Below the pieces are notes generated by a model. It ran no database searches. It was not told where the DNA came from and worked only from the letters and a program-made list of their open reading frames with translations. Of a stretch of 6,040 nt of DNA, positions 5,701 to 6,040 are shown piece by piece. The stretch lies in the NCBI GenBank assembly GCA_031262895.1, contig JAISGW010000082.1, positions 1-6,040 of the forward strand, in the 5' to 3' direction. Position 1 is the first letter of the stretch, and every line of letters begins with the position of its first letter. Source of the stretch: Tannerella sp. (GTDB taxonomy: Bacteria; Bacteroidota; Bacteroidia; Bacteroidales; Tannerellaceae). The translations under genes and the position numbers were made by a program.

Positions 5701-6040
5701 TTCAACAATACCATACGTTGGAAGAAATTCGACTTCAACATTTACTTCTACGCCCAGTTTAAAAACTACAACTACGGCTCTTACAAAGACCTGTGGTTGA
5801 CAGGAGCCGACGGCATGGACGGTGGCGCCAAAAACCTCTACCGCGGCTACAACATGCCGACGAGCGTCTATCAAATCTGGTCGAGCGACAATCCGAACGG
5901 CACCCGCCCCAGCTTCTTCGAGGCCGACAACTCCTACGGATATGGTGACTTCTTCAAAACCGACGCTTGGTTCATCCGCTGCCGCAACATCACGCTGGGA
6001 TATACCTTCGAAATACCGGCAGTTGCTAACGTCTTCCAGA
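2758..6040 (+). CDS. SusC/RagA-family TonB-dependent outer-membrane transporter with N-terminal STN signalling domain, 3'-truncated
   Basis: The frame is open from ATG 2758 to the window end without a stop: 1094 residues visible, perhaps 50-80 missing. A signal peptide covers residues 1-29 (hydrophobic core FATIFALLLCLPVG, likely cleavage AAA|Q). An STN domain lies at about 33-105, marking a signal-transducing receptor of the FecA kind. A carboxypeptidase-regulatory-like beta-sandwich follows at about 113-186 (VSGTVLDNSGQPVVGANI, TDANGKFSLEV, FSYIGF). The TonB box is at about 192-200 (NEVVVVGYG). The plug runs to about 340 and includes the SusC signature KDASSSAIYGARAGNGVIII (313-332). The beta-barrel fills the rest, with IGNPDLKWETTREWNFGLDL from 785 and the near-terminal DAWFIRCRNITLGYTF motif at 1069-1084. 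It would import oligosaccharides across the outer membrane, powered by TonB, with a SusD lipoprotein lid expected downstream. The ATG is followed by an excellent signal peptide and preceded by an A/T-rich leader. It is probably controlled by the upstream sigma/anti-sigma pair. Confidence 0.96.
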   Translation, partial: MKNLYLQTGHCLFATIFALLLCLPVGAAAQNQRVRLRQKQASIAKFFDLVETQTDLTVAYNAASLDVNRIVTIDRASLSVSDLMREVLKGTGDQFSFEGKQIIIMNASAPSRRHVVSGTVLDNSGQPVVGANIMEKGTTNGTITDANGKFSLEVSNGAVLTFSYIGFKPQTLTVGNRRTLNVRMADDTEALNEVVVVGYGVQKKRDLTGAISTVKVSDEPVTTVGSVGQMLAGEAAGFQVSTVSAQPGGGQTIRIRGAASPTDGMNNPLIIIDGFPVNAPDNLSDGYYSNVGTQDNILSSINPNDIASIEVLKDASSSAIYGARAGNGVIIITTKRGKNGKATVKYSGTASVQTIAKNYDLLNATEFMQQSNRYNYENYLRTNKLAPYGTASAADAPAYTPLYTDAQIANPPANTDWLGAVTRTGFQQQHNVTVSGGTDATKYFVSGNFFDQKGIVKNNDLDRYSMRLNLDQKLSRFFKMGVNLTLSRQQYDNVPLGSGQAENASTLVAAAQFKPILPIRDANGDYSMNSDAAYLPNPVSLLDITDNTTKDRMLGSVYLQYEPIKDLVLKANFGLDRNYQKLRSYLPITTLYGKKQGGAADLQQSDNNDYLAEYTANYTKKFGQHSLTALLGYSYQQFNYEMMSAGNSQFLTDGFLYNNLGAGAYVKPSVGSSATKDEMASFFGRINYSFKDRYLLTLTMRADGASNFAANHRWGYFPSGSAAWRFSDESFFKPLTSVVSNGKLRVSYGETGRSNIGDRAISYYAVGNDNTFGDTQAQGVYLSQIGNPDLKWETTREWNFGLDLGFINNRISLTAEYFSRVVANLLNQKNLQSYQEVSTIWDNAGETQSRGLELTLNTHNIETKDFSWTSTLTFSFYRDKWKKRDEAWKPAAYSIYDAPIRATYGYLSDGLIKEGEKVPWMPGALPGQVKLKDINGYEYNSDGSVKVDSRGFPILTGKPDGKLNDADKVCYGSNDPGYLAGFNNTIRWKKFDFNIYFYAQFKNYNYGSYKDLWLTGADGMDGGAKNLYRGYNMPTSVYQIWSSDNPNGTRPSFFEADNSYGYGDFFKTDAWFIRCRNITLGYTFEIPAVANVFQ

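Noticed and set aside
5356..5874. A 172-codon minus-strand open frame near the 3' edge
   Set aside because: It is antisense to the intact transporter frame and its translation is not recognisable.
1..6040. tRNA or rRNA genes, CRISPR arrays, insertion sequences, integration sites
   Set aside because: None is visible. Apart from the 102-nt gap at 2656-2757 the window is essentially all coding, and no transposase, integrase or regular spaced array is present.

Overview
The window looks like a Bacteroidota chromosome, most likely a gut Bacteroidales. The evidence is a SusC/RagA-type TonB-dependent transporter, a Bacteroidetes-type ECF sigma / FecR anti-sigma pair, A/T-rich leaders without clear Shine-Dalgarno sites, and a moderately high G+C content for the group. 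Genus cannot be fixed from the sequence. All genes lie on the + strand.

Layout. Positions 1-1077 hold the C-terminal half of a GH89 alpha-N-acetylglucosaminidase, open at the 5' edge. Only 10 nt later an ECF sigma factor begins (1088-1654, GTG start preferred). Eight nt after it comes a one-pass membrane anti-sigma factor of the FecR/DUF4974 type (1663-2655). A 102-nt gap follows (2656-2757), the only real intergenic space; it holds a terminator-like hairpin and a promoter-like element. A large SusC-family outer-membrane transporter starts at 2758 and runs off the 3' edge. It carries an N-terminal STN signalling domain. Its SusD partner would be expected just outside the window.

How the parts work together (known family behaviour plus inference). 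The STN domain of the transporter can signal ligand loading to the periplasmic part of the FecR-like protein. That protein then frees or activates the ECF sigma factor, which turns on the transporter genes. With a GH89 enzyme directly upstream, the locus is best read as a polysaccharide utilisation locus (PUL) for glycans with terminal alpha-linked GlcNAc, such as alpha-GlcNAc-capped gastric-type mucin O-glycans or heparan-type fragments.

Most notable observation. A two-block motif, TTGGGTGT-N13-TTTGTCTT, occurs twice with identical spacing. One copy is in the susC-like leader (2702-2730). The other is inside the last codons of the sigma gene, just ahead of the anti-sigma gene (1617-1645). 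Its geometry fits an ECF-type promoter. If both copies are real, the sigma factor would drive its transporter and also its own anti-sigma factor, giving built-in negative feedback. The overall architecture is a known type. The paired element, the GH89 gene abutting the sigma gene, and the composition break inside the anti-sigma gene are the less ordinary points.
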